From JANPEZ01 sp031423155 (GTDB lineage: Bacteria; Actinomycetota; UBA4738; HRBIN12), in NCBI GenBank assembly GCA_031423155.1, contig JANPEZ010000044.1:1-21244 (forward strand): a stretch of DNA of 21,244 nt, written 5' to 3'. A program made the translations under genes and the position numbers. Of this stretch, positions 19,559 to 21,244 are shown piece after piece (within the stretch, counting starts at the first letter, position 1; the number at the start of each line of letters is the position of its first letter). The notes under the pieces were generated by a model. It was not told where the DNA came from. It saw only the letters and a list, made by a program, of their open reading frames with translations, and did no database searches.

Positions 19559-21088
19559 GTGCCCGTCCATGTCGGAGAACCGCTAACGCTCCGAGACATC
19601 CTCGCCGTCGCTCGCGGCGCCGATGTCGTGTTCCCCCCTTCGTCTGCCGAGAGGGTCGTCGCCGCAAGGAAGGTGATCGAACGCGCGGTCGCCTCCGGCG
19701 AGATCGTCTACGGCGTGACCACGGGTTTCGGAGCGCTGGCGGACACACGCATCGATCCGGCGCAGGCATCCGAGCTTCAGCACGGCATCGTCCGCTCGCA
19801 CGCGACGGCGGTCGGGCCGGCGCTTTCGCGCGAGGAGGCCCGCGCGATGCTCCTGCTGCGCGCGCACGTCCTCGCGCTTGGGTATTCGGGCGTCCGTCCG
19901 GAGGTCGTTCACCTAATGGTCGAGATGCTCAACAAGGACGTCGTGCCGGTCGTGCCCGAGCAGGGCTCGCTCGGGGCCTCGGGCGATCTGGCGCCTCTGG
20001 CGAATCTGGCCCTTCCGCTGATCGGTCACGGCCAGGTGCTGACCGACGACGGGGCCGCCGAACCGGCAGCCGAGGCGTTCGCGCGAGCCGGTCTGAGGCC
20101 GCTCGAACTCCAGGCCAAGGAGGGTCTGGCCCTGGTCAACGGCACTCAGGGGATGCTGGCGGTCGGCGTCCTGGCAGCCGAGAGGGCGCGCGGCCTCACG
20201 CGAGCCGCGGACGTGATCGCCGCGATGACGATCGAAGCGGCCCTGGGAACCGATGCGCCCTTCGACGAGCGTCTGCAAGCGCTGCGCCCTCACGCCGGAC
20301 AGGCCGCCAGTGCTTCGAACCTTCGGCGGCTGTTGTCCGGGTCGCCGATCCTGGCATCCCATCACGACTCTCCGCATCTGGTGCAGGACGCGTACTCGCT
20401 TCGATGCGCTCCGCAGGTGCACGGCGCCACTCGAGATGTTCTGGCCTTCGCTTCAGGGGTCCTTTCGATCGAAGCCAACTCGGTGTCGGACAACCCGATC
20501 GTCCTGCCCGATACCGGAGAGGTGAAGAGCGGAGGCAACTTCCACGGGATGCCGGTGGCGGTGGCTCTGGACTCGCTGGCGCTCTCGCTGGTAGGCATGG
20601 CTTCCATAAGCGAGAGACGCTTCTACCGGATCTTGGACGCCAAGCAGTCGAACGGACTGCCCGCGTTCCTCGTACACGGAAGCGGGCTGAACAGCGGCTT
20701 CATGCTGGTTCAGTACACGGCCGCCTCCCTCGTCTCCGAGTGCAAATCGCTGGCGCATCCTGCCTCGGTGGATTCGATCCCCTCGAGCGCAGGCCAGGAA
20801 GATCACGTGAGCATGGGGATGATCGCGGCTCGTCACGCGCGCGAGATCGTGTCGAATGCCGAGATGGTCCTGGCGCTGGAGGCGCTCGGAGCGGCTCAGG
20901 CCCTGGACCTTCGCGCCCCTCTCGAACCCGGCGCGGCCACTCGGGCGGCTCACCACGCGATACGGGAGAAGATCCCCTTCATGGATCACGACCGCGAGTT
21001 CGGCCCCGACATGGCCGCAGCCGCGCAGATGGTTCGCGATGGATCGCTCGTGGCGGCGGCCGAAACCGTCACGGGTGTTCTCGACTAG
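19559..21088 (+). CDS. hutH: Histidine ammonia-lyase
   Basis: The 509-residue enzyme removes ammonia from L-histidine to give urocanate, the first step of histidine degradation. The Ala-Ser-Gly triad that cyclises to the MIO electrophile is A140-S141-G142 in GSLGASGDLAPLANL. The catalytic tyrosine region YGVTTGFG is at 51-58. Later blocks, SVSDNPIV, GGNFHGMPVA and SSAGQEDHVSMG, are typical and favour HutH over phenylalanine or tyrosine ammonia-lyase, as does the hutU neighbour. I chose the GTG at 19559 because the family N-terminus starts here; the longer ATG at 19481 lies inside hutU. The TAG stop overlaps that of the convergent hutI-like gene in CTAG at 21085-21088. Confidence 0.95.
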   Translation: MPVHVGEPLTLRDILAVARGADVVFPPSSAERVVAARKVIERAVASGEIVYGVTTGFGALADTRIDPAQASELQHGIVRSHATAVGPALSREEARAMLLLRAHVLALGYSGVRPEVVHLMVEMLNKDVVPVVPEQGSLGASGDLAPLANLALPLIGHGQVLTDDGAAEPAAEAFARAGLRPLELQAKEGLALVNGTQGMLAVGVLAAERARGLTRAADVIAAMTIEAALGTDAPFDERLQALRPHAGQAASASNLRRLLSGSPILASHHDSPHLVQDAYSLRCAPQVHGATRDVLAFASGVLSIEANSVSDNPIVLPDTGEVKSGGNFHGMPVAVALDSLALSLVGMASISERRFYRILDAKQSNGLPAFLVHGSGLNSGFMLVQYTAASLVSECKSLAHPASVDSIPSSAGQEDHVSMGMIAARHAREIVSNAEMVLALEALGAAQALDLRAPLEPGAATRAAHHAIREKIPFMDHDREFGPDMAAAAQMVRDGSLVAAAETVTGVLD

Positions 21089-21244
21089 ACCCTCACCCCG
21101 CCGATGAACGTTGCCATCACCGGGTTGTGCCCGGGCCGGTAGGGGACCTGCGCGACCGAGGACTCCTCCAGGATCAGGAAGTCCGCTCGCATGCCGGGCT
21201 CGAGACGGCCGAGTCGGTCGTCCAGGCCGAGAACCTTCGCCGGT
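21085..21244 (-). CDS. hutI: Imidazolonepropionase, C-terminal fragment (amidohydrolase family), cut by the window edge
   Basis: Only the last 52 or so residues are present; the start lies beyond the window. LGLDDRLGRLEPGMRADFLI is the usual C-terminal return to the small beta-sandwich of metal-dependent amidohydrolases. The following VPYRPGHNPVMATFIGG resembles the YRPG / YHxGxN segment near the end of HutI. With hutU and hutH adjacent, HutI, which opens imidazolone propionate to formimino-glutamate, is the best guess. Formimino-glutamate deiminase (HutF) or another amidohydrolase remains possible. It is convergent with hutH and so is not in the same operon, which is unusual for hut genes. 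Its TAG overlaps the hutH TAG. Confidence 0.65.
   Translation of the reverse strand, partial: PAKVLGLDDRLGRLEPGMRADFLILEESSVAQVPYRPGHNPVMATFIGGVRV

Overview
The window is GC-rich, densely coded DNA with almost no spacers, and it reads as chromosome from an actinobacterial-type organism. Support for that is an F420-type FrhB-family flavoprotein, cystathionine beta-synthase close to a MetB-type enzyme, many GTG/TTG starts, and several start codons that sit 6-8 bases after a TAnnnT hexamer, as in leaderless mRNAs. The lineage is inferred from these traits only. I see no tRNA, rRNA, CRISPR array, insertion sequence or phage gene. No gap without a gene exceeds 300 bases; the longest are 195 bp (16373-16567) and 158 bp (17732-17889). 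I found no classical hairpin-plus-T-tract terminator.

Layout. 1-3144 (minus): the N-terminal part of an FrhB-family iron-sulfur flavoprotein, an ErpA/IscA iron-sulfur carrier, an MBL-fold hydrolase and an M20 deacylase, each with its own apparent leaderless promoter. 3153-4310 (plus): a compact operon of a CoA-type NUDIX hydrolase, a CoA-binding protein and a 54-residue DUF4177 protein. 4307-5527 (minus): a secreted, C-terminally anchored glucose/sorbosone dehydrogenase-like beta-propeller. 5612-5734 (plus): a possible 40-residue protein. 5731-7838 (minus): a ten-TM HisKA_3 kinase followed by a receiver-only regulator. 7895-11227 (minus): a cbs / DUF429 / metB-like operon, probably making cysteine from homocysteine by reverse transsulfuration. 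11327-17731: a signalling block with two tandem receiver-GGDDF proteins (plus) facing a triple-PAS histidine kinase, a receiver-histidine kinase and a receiver-EAL protein (minus). 17890-21244: histidine degradation, hutU and hutH (plus) meeting a probable hutI (minus).

How the genes fit together. The 11.3-17.7 kb block holds five proteins able to form one phosphotransfer and cyclic-di-GMP circuit: a sensor kinase, a receiver-kinase that could relay phosphate, two cyclase-like outputs with a non-standard GGDDF signature, and one EAL phosphodiesterase with all catalytic residues in place. Upstream of three signalling genes lie sequences close to the sigma-28 (FliA/WhiG) consensus, which I did not see before the metabolic genes. 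This block is my best candidate for a little-described system.

Two structural patterns stand out. All four convergent gene pairs overlap by the same four bases, CTAG, so that each gene ends in TAG inside the other's stop codon. The divergent M20 and NUDIX genes start nine bases apart, and each start codon lies inside the other gene's apparent -10 hexamer.
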